A DNA stretch of 63,037 bases from Leptospira ainlahdjerensis (GTDB lineage: Bacteria; Spirochaetota; Leptospiria; Leptospirales; Leptospiraceae). Below, one piece after another: positions 30,933 to 39,662 of this stretch; position 1 is the stretch's first letter, and each line of letters opens with the position of its first letter. The stretch spans positions 1 to 63,037 of the forward strand of contig NZ_JAFFPU010000073.1 in the NCBI RefSeq assembly GCF_016919175.1, read 5' to 3'. The notes under the pieces were generated by a model. It saw nothing but the letters and a program-made list of their open reading frames with translations. It had not been told where the DNA came from and searched no databases. The position numbers and the translations under genes were made by a program.

Positions 30933-31739
30933 TTAGAAATATTTAAAAGACTTGAATAAGATTCCACGATCAAAGTCGTCTCTCTGAAACGTAGTTTCCG
31001 GACGTGCAAGAGTTCCGTCCGGGACGTAACTCCTAGAGACCGTAAAAGGAACTGCAACGCCGAAACTCAGCGACTTTAAATGGATCATCAGACCGGGCGA
31101 TAAAACGGTCGAATAAAGATCCTCCCTTTGTGGATCGTACAGAACCTTGCGCGTCGCTTCGAAGATATATTCGAAAGACTTATAAGTATAAGAAAACCAG
31201 AAATCGAAATACCATGCTTTTTCAAACTGTTCCCCTTGTCTTTCTCGTAGATAAGGAGTCGTCTGAGAATTCCAGCGAGTAATTCCGAACAAAGCCCAAG
31301 GTCCGTTACGATAAAACAATCCACCGCTAAATTCAATATTTCCAAATTTTTCGGAGCCGATCCCCAATCTTTCCTTTCCGGTTGCGAAGTAATAACTGGA
31401 TCCGCCCACCGCGGCAAGGCCGGCATCGCCTAGCGGAAGAAAGAATTTAATACCCGCTTGTTGCTGATTCCAATGTTCGCTCTTTCTTTCGCCAGATTCC
31501 CTGAGTCTCTGATAAGGAAGAATCGCAAACAAGGAAACGTAAATCCCGATTTTTTTTTCAGCATGAAGAGCTCCGGTGATTGTTTCTTTTTTCGCGTCCA
31601 GAGATTCCTGTCTCTGAATAGAAAGAGAAACGGCAAGACGATCTTTTGGCTCCGGAGAATTCAGATAGAGATTCTCACCAAGTAGGTCGAAAACGCAAAG
31701 AAAGAGGATCAGGAAGAATATTATACATTTTGAATTCAC
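30933..31739 (-). CDS. Predicted outer-membrane beta-barrel protein
   Basis: A 268-residue protein with a signal peptide (about 1-22, ending LLGEN). The remainder alternates hydrophobic and polar residues with many aromatics (WYFDFWFSYTYKSFEYIFEA, PGLMIHLKSLSFGVAVPF) and ends in KYF, consistent with an outer-membrane strand with a C-terminal aromatic. I do not recognise a specific family. Its ATG overlaps the stop of the SGNH lipoprotein gene by four bases, indicating coupled translation and a shared role at the surface. Confidence 0.65.
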   Translation of the reverse strand: MNSKCIIFFLILFLCVFDLLGENLYLNSPEPKDRLAVSLSIQRQESLDAKKETITGALHAEKKIGIYVSLFAILPYQRLRESGERKSEHWNQQQAGIKFFLPLGDAGLAAVGGSSYYFATGKERLGIGSEKFGNIEFSGGLFYRNGPWALFGITRWNSQTTPYLRERQGEQFEKAWYFDFWFSYTYKSFEYIFEATRKVLYDPQREDLYSTVLSPGLMIHLKSLSFGVAVPFTVSRSYVPDGTLARPETTFQRDDFDRGILFKSFKYF

Positions 31740-32356
31740 TGGAGTAAAACCCCTTTGAGTCGAAACGTCTCCTTCACCAAATAGGAAAGCCTTTCGTAAC
31801 CCCGATACGTTAGGTGTCCTCCGTCAACGAGCATATCGGGAGTAATCTCCGATGAGGGATCCAACACGAACTCATCCGTAATTTCGACTTTCATCCTATC
31901 GTTCAATTGACGGACTGCGGCGATAGGCCAAGGAGATTCCACATTCCAAAACGATAAAACCACTATAGAATCGCATTTAAGCTTCAAGGCTTCGATTGCT
32001 TGCTTTTGTCTCTGTATAGTATTTCCCAACAAAGAATCGTTTGCCGGACCCAAGTTGCCCAAAAAGTCGTTGGCCCCCCCGTTATAGGTACACGCCCTAT
32101 AACGACCTTGTAGATTTTTCGCGGCTTCCAGAATAGCGGCTGTCGAACGATTTGGAAAAGCAGTCTTTGAAGCGGCGAAGGGTTCCAATAACTCAGCAGG
32201 CCAAAACGCGGAAATGCTGTCTCCGACCAACATCAAAGAGGGCTTTTCTAAGATTAAACTTAAATATAAATTTGTATCCGAGGGCTTACGCCCCGCATCA
32301 CATCCGATCAAAAAAAGGTGAAGAAGGGAAATAATAGGAAGAAAAACTCTATTCAT
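31736..32356 (-). CDS. SGNH/GDSL hydrolase-type lipoprotein
   Basis: A 206-residue protein with lipobox LIGC (C19). The SGNH blocks are intact: LMLVGDSIS (nucleophile Ser, block I), TYNGGANDFLG (the Asn of block III) and DGGHLTYRGYE (the Asp and His of block V). It should be a lipid-anchored esterase or deacetylase acting on exported glycans or lipids. The downstream gene encodes a beta-barrel and overlaps it by four bases. A strong hairpin lies between its Shine-Dalgarno sequence and start codon. Confidence 0.85.
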   Translation of the reverse strand: MNRVFLPIISLLHLFLIGCDAGRKPSDTNLYLSLILEKPSLMLVGDSISAFWPAELLEPFAASKTAFPNRSTAAILEAAKNLQGRYRACTYNGGANDFLGNLGPANDSLLGNTIQRQKQAIEALKLKCDSIVVLSFWNVESPWPIAAVRQLNDRMKVEITDEFVLDPSSEITPDMLVDGGHLTYRGYERLSYLVKETFRLKGVLLQ

Positions 32357-32405
32357 AATAAAAATCGCACCACTCCTCTTTCATTCTTGAAGTGCAATTT
32401 TTATT
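32357..32405 (-). promoter_or_regulatory. 5' hairpin with Shine-Dalgarno in its loop, upstream of the SGNH gene
   Basis: On the minus strand AATAAAAATTGCAC pairs over 14 positions (one G-U) with GTGCGATTTTTATT, which ends directly at the ATG. The 21-base loop contains GAAAGAGGAGTG, the only Shine-Dalgarno-like sequence. The stem is mostly A-U, so it should be temperature-sensitive. This arrangement suggests translational control. Confidence 0.55.
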
Positions 32406-32743
32406 ACGAGATACGTTATACGTCCTCGCCACTTTTACCGAAAATTCGCTTTATCGGAAACCGGAGAAGGTAAGAATTCTTACCAAGAGCGGAGATCGGC
32501 TATAGAAATTGAATTGAAACACAAACAAAGGACGACAATAGTACATTCACTATTTTGAATATTGCAATGGAAAGTAAAAAATAAGAATCGAATCGGCATA
32601 TAAGGAATCGATCTTTGGGAGCGACGTAACGTACCAAAGCCGAAAAGAAAAATAAATGCGGAATGGATTTAAGAAACCGTCTTCGTAAGAATTCTCTATC
32701 GATCCGTTTATACGAAATCATTCCACGACTTACGCCACTTTTA
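32406..32743. other. Intergenic, nothing recognised
   Basis: No gene apparent between the SGNH gene and the 3' end of the membrane-protein gene upstream of it. Part of the segment next to 32743 is related to sequence preceding the decayed paralogue near 28.6 kb. Confidence 0.4.
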
Positions 32744-33613
32744 TTAAAATACCCAAGTAAACGAAAGTGAAGATGTGTTCCCGGAATCCGAAGTATACAA
32801 ACGAACACTTTTTAAATCCCCGCTATAGAGCTCCGAACTACTCAAATAGATATTCACTGCGATCAGAGAAAGAAGTGCGATTCCATAGAATTCGCGCTGA
32901 TGGAAAAACTCGGATTTCTCCATCACATAACCTCGCTGGGTGACAAAATAGTCGCTACTCTTGAAAAAGAAAAAAAGAATAACGAAACCGTTTTGAGATC
33001 CTATGCTTGCATAATAAGGAATAAGCGCCTCCTTTGATATATCCGAAGAATACCCAAAGAACTCCTTCGGCTTTTGAAAAAAATCAAAACCACGATACAA
33101 AACATAAAGCTCGGATAACGCAAGAACACCCCCCGTAATCCATCCGTTTCTATCTTCGGAAAACAACAAAGGGGACCAACCCGGAATAAGAGCCTGCAAC
33201 GTTTTCGAAGTTCTTGACATTGGGGATCTGACTTTCTCTTTCAAAACATCGTCTTTTTTAATTTCCGGCTCCGTTTGCTGGATCGTTTGTTGTGCGGGTT
33301 CGGATACGATCGCCGGAGTGACGACCGTGGTTTGGATCATCTTGTTTTTAGGTTTCTTAGAAGAGGGATTCTCGGGAAGAATCGAACTTACTTTTGAAAA
33401 TTCTATGTGCTTCGTTACTTTTCCAATGCGAAATTCAACTAAATTTCCATTCTTCATCCGGACGGAATCGGCGCGGATTCGTTCCCCGTTTTTCAAAATG
33501 AGAACGTCCGAATGAATTTCGGATAAGAAAGCAGCGTGTAAAAGCGACAGAAAAAGAAACGCAGTCAAAAAATTTCGGATTTTGATAAAAATAAAAAAAA
33601 CAGTGGCGAACAT
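32744..33613 (-). CDS. Hypothetical membrane protein with N-terminal KNG beta domain
   Basis: A 289-residue protein. After a signal-like segment (about 10-35) residues 36-80 read SDVLILKNGERIRAD, RIGKVTKHIEFSKVSSI, resembling a small SH3/LSm-like barrel. A Pro/Gln/Glu-rich linker (about 85-125) precedes three or four hydrophobic segments (GWSPLLF, GGVLALSELYVLY, GFVILFFFF, FYGIALLSLIAVNIYL). The start may instead be TTG 33568, which would leave more room for the promoter of the divergent sigma gene. The FecR-like protein encoded divergently ends with a similar KNG block, so they may act together. Confidence 0.6.
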   Translation of the reverse strand: MFATVFFIFIKIRNFLTAFLFLSLLHAAFLSEIHSDVLILKNGERIRADSVRMKNGNLVEFRIGKVTKHIEFSKVSSILPENPSSKKPKNKMIQTTVVTPAIVSEPAQQTIQQTEPEIKKDDVLKEKVRSPMSRTSKTLQALIPGWSPLLFSEDRNGWITGGVLALSELYVLYRGFDFFQKPKEFFGYSSDISKEALIPYYASIGSQNGFVILFFFFKSSDYFVTQRGYVMEKSEFFHQREFYGIALLSLIAVNIYLSSSELYSGDLKSVRLYTSDSGNTSSLSFTWVF

Positions 33614-33656
33614 CGATTCTCCAAGCGTAATTAAATCTGGAAGCGTTTCTCATCGA

Positions 33657-34205
33657 ATGAGTGAAAGTTTAGACAACATAGAATACCTTTATAAGAGTTA
33701 CTACAATAAACTCAAGTTTTTCTTTCTTAAGTCTGGTATAACAACAGAGACTGCGGAAGAACTTTGCCAAGAAACTTTTATAAAGGTCTATAACAATCGA
33801 GAAAAGTTTGATCCAAATAAAGGCTCCGAAAACACATGGGTTTACGCGATCGCCAGGAACGAATTGACCGATTTTTTTAGAAGAAACAATAAAGAGAAGA
33901 ATATCGTAGAGTATTCTTCTTGGGAAAATTTGGTTTCTTCTTTTGATTCGTCTGCATACAAAAAAGAGGAGGAGAGAATTCTAATGGAGAAGCTGACAAA
34001 ATCGATTCACTTGCTGAAAGAACCAGAGAAATCGATTGTTGTTCTTCATTGTATTCACGGAAAAACGATCGCGGAAACGTCGCTTCAAACCGGAATCGCG
34101 CAAAGAACCGTGAGCAGACGATTGGTATCCGCGTTAACTCTCCTAAAAGAAGAATTAAAATCGTTGGGAATAGATAAAACTTGGTTGGAAGGAGTGCAGG
34201 GGTGA
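33657..34205 (+). CDS. ECF-type RNA polymerase sigma factor
   Basis: About 182 residues from ATG 33657; an earlier ATG at 33582 would overlap the divergent gene. Region 2 is LYKSYYNKLKFFFLKSGI, TAEELCQETFIKVYNN and NTWVYAIARNELTDFFRR; region 4 is LKEPEKSIVVLHCIHGKTIAE followed by [11 protein letters not shown]. It has no C-terminal extension, so it should be held by an anti-sigma factor. The next gene overlaps it by four bases (GTGA) and encodes a membrane FecR-like protein, the natural candidate. Target promoters are not evident. Confidence 0.88.
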   Translation: MSESLDNIEYLYKSYYNKLKFFFLKSGITTETAEELCQETFIKVYNNREKFDPNKGSENTWVYAIARNELTDFFRRNNKEKNIVEYSSWENLVSSFDSSAYKKEEERILMEKLTKSIHLLKEPEKSIVVLHCIHGKTIAETSLQTGIAQRTVSRRLVSALTLLKEELKSLGIDKTWLEGVQG

Positions 34206-35257
34206 AAGAAGATCCGGAACAAAATCTCGCCCGCGCCCTCGACCCAAAAACTTCGAAGGAAGAATTCGCGGAGCTCATGAAAGATCCCTCTTTACAGAGG
34301 AAATATTTTGAAATGGTTCGAATAAAAACGCAGCTGGGTTCTCTCAATCCCGAGGATTTTCCGATTTCTCCTAAACCCACGCTCATTCCTTGGAAAAGAA
34401 CGGGAGCATTGTTGACCGCGGCTGCGTCCGTATTCGTTGTTTTTGGAATATTCTTTTTTTATAAAATACCAAACAATTCGCATAAAATCGCGGGAACTCT
34501 AAAGACATCTCGTGGAACGTGCGAACAAAACGAGTCTTCCGATCAACGGATCGGATATCGGACCGTGGAAAATTCTTATTGTGATCTGGTTTTGGAAGGG
34601 ATGGGAACTTTTTCGATTCGTATCTTCCCAAACACTCGTATGAATATGGAAACAAGTTCCGATTATCTGAGAATCAACGTCCAAGAAGGCTCTGCCTTAT
34701 TATCTTCCATACAGAGAAAAGAGGGAATCACCGTGCAGGCGAACAGCCCCCATATACGCTCCACCCTGCTCGGAACTTCTCTGTTCATTTCGGCCAATGC
34801 GGATAAGGAAAGGATTTTTCTGATCGAAGGTTTGATTCAAGTTCAAGCGTTAGACGTCACCGAAGACTCGGAATCTACTTTGGTAAAAAGCGGTTCCATG
34901 GCCGAAGCTGCAAACTGGGAAGAATCATCCAAACCGAATGAAATTCAAATTCAGATAAGTCCGATTTCCGGCAAGGAAGAATCGATTCTTCAGTCACAGC
35001 TCGATTCCATGAAACGAATTCGAAAAAGCGAAAGTCCAATAGAATACGAATCGGGCGATATCAAAACGATCGAGAACCTTCACGAAGGTGAAAAATGGTC
35101 AAGTCGGCCATACGTTCAAATCATAAAAAAGAACGGTACCGTCCACGAAGGTTATCTGATTGAAATCGGAGACTTCTATTCAATCCAATCGATAGATTCC
35201 GGTCTGGTTCGAATGCCCAAGGCTTCCATTTCGGAAATCACCACGCTCAGAAAATAG
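34202..35257 (+). CDS. FecR-domain protein, putative anti-sigma/sensor
   Basis: About 351 residues starting with GTG 34202, overlapping the sigma stop; ggagtgcagg upstream serves as ribosome-binding site. A short N-terminal cytosolic part (about 1-60) could bind sigma, followed by one membrane segment (about 66-84). The exported FecR domain includes YCDLVLEGMGTFSIRIFPNT, INVQEGSALL and RSTLLGTSLFIS, then FLIEGLIQVQAL. The C-terminal 45 residues (VQIIKKNGTVHEGYLIEIGD, PKASISEITTL) form a KNG-type beta domain like the one in the divergent membrane protein. The signal sensed is unknown. Confidence 0.8.
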   Translation: MKEDPEQNLARALDPKTSKEEFAELMKDPSLQRKYFEMVRIKTQLGSLNPEDFPISPKPTLIPWKRTGALLTAAASVFVVFGIFFFYKIPNNSHKIAGTLKTSRGTCEQNESSDQRIGYRTVENSYCDLVLEGMGTFSIRIFPNTRMNMETSSDYLRINVQEGSALLSSIQRKEGITVQANSPHIRSTLLGTSLFISANADKERIFLIEGLIQVQALDVTEDSESTLVKSGSMAEAANWEESSKPNEIQIQISPISGKEESILQSQLDSMKRIRKSESPIEYESGDIKTIENLHEGEKWSSRPYVQIIKKNGTVHEGYLIEIGDFYSIQSIDSGLVRMPKASISEITTLRK

Positions 35258-35426
35258 GCAGTTCCTTTTTTTAAAGAGCAGAGACATGGATTGGCAATGA
35301 AGTTGAGTCCGGTTTTTTTCAAACGGTGCAAACCTAGGCTTTAATGCCATTTTCGATACCTATCTTTCGAATTTTTATTTCCCGATTCCAGGAATTCTTA
35401 GATTGAGTTTGGTAGACTAAAATATG

Positions 35427-35735
35427 CTACCTTTCGTTCGGCGGTATCTGAGACATTTTTTTTGCAAAGGCCGCGTGTTCAACGAGATTGATCGGTCTGA
35501 ATTTAATTTTCGCGCTCGCCGGATATTTTCCGAGATAATTATCCCCTCTCCAGTTATATTTCGGACGAATCGGACGCGGAACGAAATTCCCTCCGCAATT
35601 TGGGCAGACATCGGAAAGAAATTTCTCGTAACAAGAAATACAAAAAGTGCATTCGAAAGAACAGATCACTGCGTCTATGGATTCAGGTGGAAGGGGCTTT
35701 TCGCAATTTTCGCAATTCGGTCTCAATTCTAACAT
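35427..35735 (-). CDS. DUF1272 zinc-binding protein
   Basis: A 102-residue protein whose first 60 residues match DUF1272: LELRPNCENCEKPLPP, AVICSFECTFCISCYE and VCPNCGGNFVPRPIRP. The eight cysteines are arranged as a double treble-clef zinc site. The function of the family is unknown. The C-terminal 40 residues are extra and unstructured in appearance. It is monocistronic. Confidence 0.85.
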   Translation of the reverse strand: MLELRPNCENCEKPLPPESIDAVICSFECTFCISCYEKFLSDVCPNCGGNFVPRPIRPKYNWRGDNYLGKYPASAKIKFRPINLVEHAAFAKKMSQIPPNER

Positions 35736-35838
35736 ACGCTCACGCTAAATTTTTGAAGATGAGCATAAAGATTTTTTTTCCGAGGGGAATGAAGAACGAA
35801 TATTCTCGCGCAAACGTTAAACGAATCTGCATTTCGCA

Positions 35839-36054
35839 TTAATTTTCTTCGATTCCGGAGGAAATTTCCTTATCCACGATAACCAGCGATTCGGCAATCT
35901 TACTCATCGCTTTGTAAAATTCTTTCGTAACCTGGATCCCTTCTATATCGGTTCTCATTGCATCGACCGTATCTCCGATAAAAGAAAGAAGCGCATAAGG
36001 ATCTCTTTTGTTTTCAATCAAACTTTGGATAAGCTCGATATTTTCTTCGTACAT
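35839..36054 (-). CDS. Small hypothetical protein (71 aa)
   Basis: From ATG 36054, preceded by ggaagaa at good spacing; the longer frame to 36171 has no comparable site. The protein is acidic and helical (NIELIQSLIENKRDPYALLS, VTKEFYKAMSKIAESLVIVD) without cysteines or membrane segments. No family recognised. It is divergent from the metal-uptake operon with about 148 bases between starts. Confidence 0.6.
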   Translation of the reverse strand: MYEENIELIQSLIENKRDPYALLSFIGDTVDAMRTDIEGIQVTKEFYKAMSKIAESLVIVDKEISSGIEEN

Positions 36055-36202
36055 GATTTCTTCCTTTTTGATTTTGCCGATTCCATATCGATCGGCTTGG
36101 AAAGTCTTCTCAAAGTTAAGAAATGAAATGTTTTTTTGAATTTTTGGTTTTCTTTCTAAGTGCGCTATCAATACTGGTTTATCATTAGCATTTATTCGAA
36201 AA

Positions 36203-36529
36203 ATGTCAAAACATCGTCTTAAAATCGGAATTCTCCTGCTTCTGCTCCTCGGTTGGGCAGGAAGGGAAATCCATACCCACTCGGAAAAAGAATTTCGTCT
36301 CCCGGTTTTACATTCCGAATATACTTCTCAAGTTGAGGTAAAACATTCTCCCTCTTGTCCCGTTTGTCAGTTTCAAAGAAATCTTTCCTCTTTGTGGAAC
36401 CCCAATTTTCTAATCCCTCAATCCTCCCTAATTCTTACAAAAGAAAATTCCTACTTTTCCAACACTCGAATTCCTTCTCTCACGATTATTCAAATCCAAC
36501 GCGGTCGCGCGCCTCCTTTTTCAATTTAA
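36203..36529 (+). CDS. Small exported His/Cys protein preceding a TonB receptor
   Basis: A 108-residue protein with a signal peptide (about 1-20). The mature part has histidines close to the N terminus (EIHTHSEKE), a CxxC pair in HSPSCPVCQFQRN and a C-terminal RGRAPP, a pattern like small DUF2946-type proteins that often sit beside TonB-dependent receptors or metal transporters. The His and Cys pairs suggest metal binding. It is probably first in an operon with the receptor and the Cys-rich lipoprotein. Confidence 0.6.
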   Translation: MSKHRLKIGILLLLLLGWAGREIHTHSEKEFRLPVLHSEYTSQVEVKHSPSCPVCQFQRNLSSLWNPNFLIPQSSLILTKENSYFSNTRIPSLTIIQIQRGRAPPFSI

Positions 36530-36582
36530 TTCGATTTATTTTTATTGAATTAATTTTAGGACTTTTGTCCGGGAGCTATCGC

Positions 36583-38916
36583 TTGAGAAAGCCATTTTAT
36601 TATAATATTAGATTATTCTTATTTTTTATTCTTATTTCCCCGTTTTCTGTTTACGCTTTGGACGTCGCCTTGTCCGGCACCGTAAAGGATAAGGACGGAA
36701 ATCCGATTCCTTATGCTAGGATTTTAATTCAAGAATCCAGAAAGAGCACCGTCACCAATGAAAAAGGTGAATTTGTTTTGGATCACGTCACTCCGGGTAA
36801 ATATACTTTTTCCGCAAGTTCGGGCGGTTTTCAGTCCGAGACAATCTCGGTTTCCATAGGAGAAAAGGATGAAAAGATTCAGTTTACTCTGATCAAAAGT
36901 TCTTTGGACGATTTTTCGATCAACGTTACCGCAAAATCCACGATCTCCGACTTTTTAACCTCCCCACAACCGATCACGGTGTTAACCGGAAGACAACTGG
37001 ACAGACAAAGGGGCGAGAATGCGATGTCCGCGATCAACAACACCCCGGGAGTTTCCAATCTGACAACGGGAGCCGGAACCTCAAAACCCGTCATCCGAGG
37101 TTTGACCGGTCAAAGAGTACTTGTGATGACCGACGGCATCCGACAGGAAGAACAACAATTCGGAGACGATCACACAGTAGAATTAGATGCTTTTAATATT
37201 CAAAAAATTGAAATCATTCGAGGACCAGGAAGTCTCCTATACGGTTCGGAAGCGCTCGGCGGGGTTGTGAACGTAATCAGAGACAAAGCCCCCCTTTCTG
37301 GCGAAGGCGTTCCGAAGATGGCGGGGCTTTTTAATTCCAACAGTTATTCCAACAATAAACAGGATGCGGCCAACTTTGCCGTCTTCGGTAATATCGACGG
37401 TTTCGGTTATCGTGCCAGCGCCAACACCCGTAAAGCCGGAAGGATCACGACTCCTAACGGAACAGTTCCGAACACGGGGATGATCGAAAAGAATAAAAGT
37501 GCATCCATTGGATTGGACGGAAAGTGGGGAAACTTTTATATCGATTCCTTTCAGAGAGAACAGACTCAGGATCTTTTCGACAATCCGAATGAAAACCCCG
37601 GAGCCACGGTCTTTCAAAAACTAAAACACGAAAAATCACATTTTCATTCTTTTCTTATTTTGCCCGCCGGAAATTTGGAACTCGACGTCTCCTACCAAAG
37701 AAATAATCGAAGAGAAATCGAATCTAAGAATAAAATTCTACCGATCAAGGATACGCTATTGGACGAAACGATAGACAACTTCGAAAAATCGTTTCAATAC
37801 TATCAAGTCACTGCTCGAGAAAAACATCAAGGATTGAACCTCTATCTCGATACTGCGACTGCCGATGCGAAATTCCATCACAAACCAATATTAGGAATTA
37901 TTAAAGGAACCGCGGGAGTTTCCGGATTACAGCAAACCAACAAAACCATCGGCTCCGAACCTTTGATCCCGTCCTACGGAATCGTAAACATAGCGGGTTT
38001 CTTTTTGGAAGAATTGAAGCTGGGCTCCGTCACTCTCAGCGCAGGCGTGAGAGGAGACAAGAGGGCCGCAGATATCAGAAACAATACGACGTTGGGCGTT
38101 AACGAACAAACCAAAAATTATTATGCGACAACGGGTTCGACCGGAATCGTCTGGAGAATCAATAAGTCCTTTTCTTCAGTTCTCAATTACGGAAGAGGTT
38201 TTAGAGCGCCGACCCCGTTCGAACTTTTTTCAAACGGTGTTCACGAAGGAACCGGAAGATTCGAAATCGGAAGAGACACACTCAAACCGGAATATTCGAA
38301 TAACATGGATTTCGCTCTGAGATACGCCTCTTCGCGGATTCAGGCGGAAATCAGCGTTTTTCAAAATCACATTCAGAATTTCATATATGCAGCGAGCATC
38401 GCAGAGATCGACGCTGAATCAGGACTACCTAAATACAATTACAAACAGGGAGACGCCGTTCTAAAAGGCGGCGAATTCTCCATCCAAGCAGAATTGACGA
38501 AAAATTTGGTCCTTTCGGGAGGTATCGATATCGTTCATGCGAGAAATCAGAACGACACGAACCCTCTTCCAAAAACGACTCCCAATCGAGCGAGAGCGGG
38601 ACTTCGATGGACCGAAGATTCCTTGTTGGGAATGAAAAACTTCTACTTTACGGTGAACGGAAGATTCTACGATTCCCAATACCGCGTCGACCCGAAGGAA
38701 ACTCCGAGTAAGGGTTACAATCTTACGGATATCGGATTAGGTTTTGAATTACCGTATTTTGGAGACGGAAATTCGAAACCCACTCTGGACTTGAGCGTTC
38801 AAAACGTATTCAATGTTTCTTATGTAGATCATTTGAGCCGTTACAAAGAATATGCTCTCAACCCGGGAGTGAATGCGATTCTAAAGGTTTCTTTCCCTTT
38901 TACAATGATTCAATAG
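36583..38916 (+). CDS. TonB-dependent outer-membrane receptor, possibly zinc (ZnuD-like)
   Basis: About 777 residues starting at TTG 36583, preceded by gggag at 8 bases and giving a proper signal peptide ending VYALD; the frame is open to 36355 but the upstream part overlaps the previous gene. A carboxypeptidase-regulatory-like domain (about 28-105; GTVKDKDGNPIPYARILI) precedes the plug (PQPITVLTGRQLDRQRG, PVIRGLTGQRVLVMTDGI, GPGSLLYGSEALGGVVNVI) and a 22-strand barrel. The block RAPTPFELFSNGVHEGTGR with FEIGR resembles ZnuD-type receptors, so zinc is the best guess; haem or cobalamin remain possible. Confidence 0.85.
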   Translation: MRKPFYYNIRLFLFFILISPFSVYALDVALSGTVKDKDGNPIPYARILIQESRKSTVTNEKGEFVLDHVTPGKYTFSASSGGFQSETISVSIGEKDEKIQFTLIKSSLDDFSINVTAKSTISDFLTSPQPITVLTGRQLDRQRGENAMSAINNTPGVSNLTTGAGTSKPVIRGLTGQRVLVMTDGIRQEEQQFGDDHTVELDAFNIQKIEIIRGPGSLLYGSEALGGVVNVIRDKAPLSGEGVPKMAGLFNSNSYSNNKQDAANFAVFGNIDGFGYRASANTRKAGRITTPNGTVPNTGMIEKNKSASIGLDGKWGNFYIDSFQREQTQDLFDNPNENPGATVFQKLKHEKSHFHSFLILPAGNLELDVSYQRNNRREIESKNKILPIKDTLLDETIDNFEKSFQYYQVTAREKHQGLNLYLDTATADAKFHHKPILGIIKGTAGVSGLQQTNKTIGSEPLIPSYGIVNIAGFFLEELKLGSVTLSAGVRGDKRAADIRNNTTLGVNEQTKNYYATTGSTGIVWRINKSFSSVLNYGRGFRAPTPFELFSNGVHEGTGRFEIGRDTLKPEYSNNMDFALRYASSRIQAEISVFQNHIQNFIYAASIAEIDAESGLPKYNYKQGDAVLKGGEFSIQAELTKNLVLSGGIDIVHARNQNDTNPLPKTTPNRARAGLRWTEDSLLGMKNFYFTVNGRFYDSQYRVDPKETPSKGYNLTDIGLGFELPYFGDGNSKPTLDLSVQNVFNVSYVDHLSRYKEYALNPGVNAILKVSFPFTMIQ

Positions 38917-38926
38917 GAACAAAGTC

Positions 38927-39337
38927 ATGAAAAAATACATTCTAATTTTCTTAATCATTCCGATCCTTTTTTGCAAAAAAGACAAGGACGAATACGACAA
39001 AGACCAGTCGATTCGTCTACTCGCAAGCGCTTTTAACGAAACAAAAGCGGACTGTGTTTATTGCACCGATACTCAAGCCTTTCAAGGAAATTGCACCTGC
39101 TTTACTCAGATTCCCGTTTGGAGTTGTCAGGGTTATTCATCCGGACGTCAAAAATCGAATTCGGTCAAAATATCATGCGAAGATTTGACATCAAAGGGAC
39201 TTTGGACCGATAACGAAGCTTCCGCAGAAGAATCCGAAAGTTCGGAAACACCAAAACCGACTCCTGCCAAATCCTGTTCTTACTTAACCTGCCCGCCGGA
39301 AGCTTACAGAGCGGCCTTTACTCCCGACGCACTTTAG
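38927..39337 (+). CDS. Cysteine-rich lipoprotein
   Basis: A 136-residue protein beginning 10 bases after the receptor. The signal ends in a lipobox-like ILFCKK (C16). The mature part holds about ten cysteines in clusters: DCVYCTD, NCTCF, WSCQG, ISCED, SCSYLTC, plus an acidic Glu/Ser-rich linker. The cysteine density suggests disulfides or metal binding. The operon context with a TonB receptor and a His/Cys exported protein suggests a periplasmic or surface metal-handling partner. No family recognised. Confidence 0.65.
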   Translation: MKKYILIFLIIPILFCKKDKDEYDKDQSIRLLASAFNETKADCVYCTDTQAFQGNCTCFTQIPVWSCQGYSSGRQKSNSVKISCEDLTSKGLWTDNEASAEESESSETPKPTPAKSCSYLTCPPEAYRAAFTPDAL

Positions 39338-39662
39338 AGAAATTTATTTTAGGGGATTTCAATGAGGTCCCCATTGTAGAATCGATTTTGGGGACCGAGG
39401 GAAAGTCGCGAATTTGGCGAATTGTGGATTCGGTCTTCGTTTCGCTTTCACGAATTTAGCGGTTCAAACCGAATCTTTTTCCAACTTAATTTTTTGCAAA
39501 AATACTCGGCTCCAATACGGATGCGGATGTTCGATTCTTTTTCTACGTTCTTCTCGATCGGAATTAAAAACCGAGTTCTTCTAGGAAATCGGAAAACCTG
39601 TTTACAAATCCAAGCGGATTGAAGAAATGAAAACCGAATTTGAAACGGAGTGACCAAACGTT
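39338..39662. other. Intergenic with possible hairpin after the receptor operon
   Basis: GGGGA near 39352 and TCCCC near 39374 could pair after the lipoprotein stop, but no T-run follows. The rest shows no gene. Short frames between 39422 and 39657 look accidental. Confidence 0.35.
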
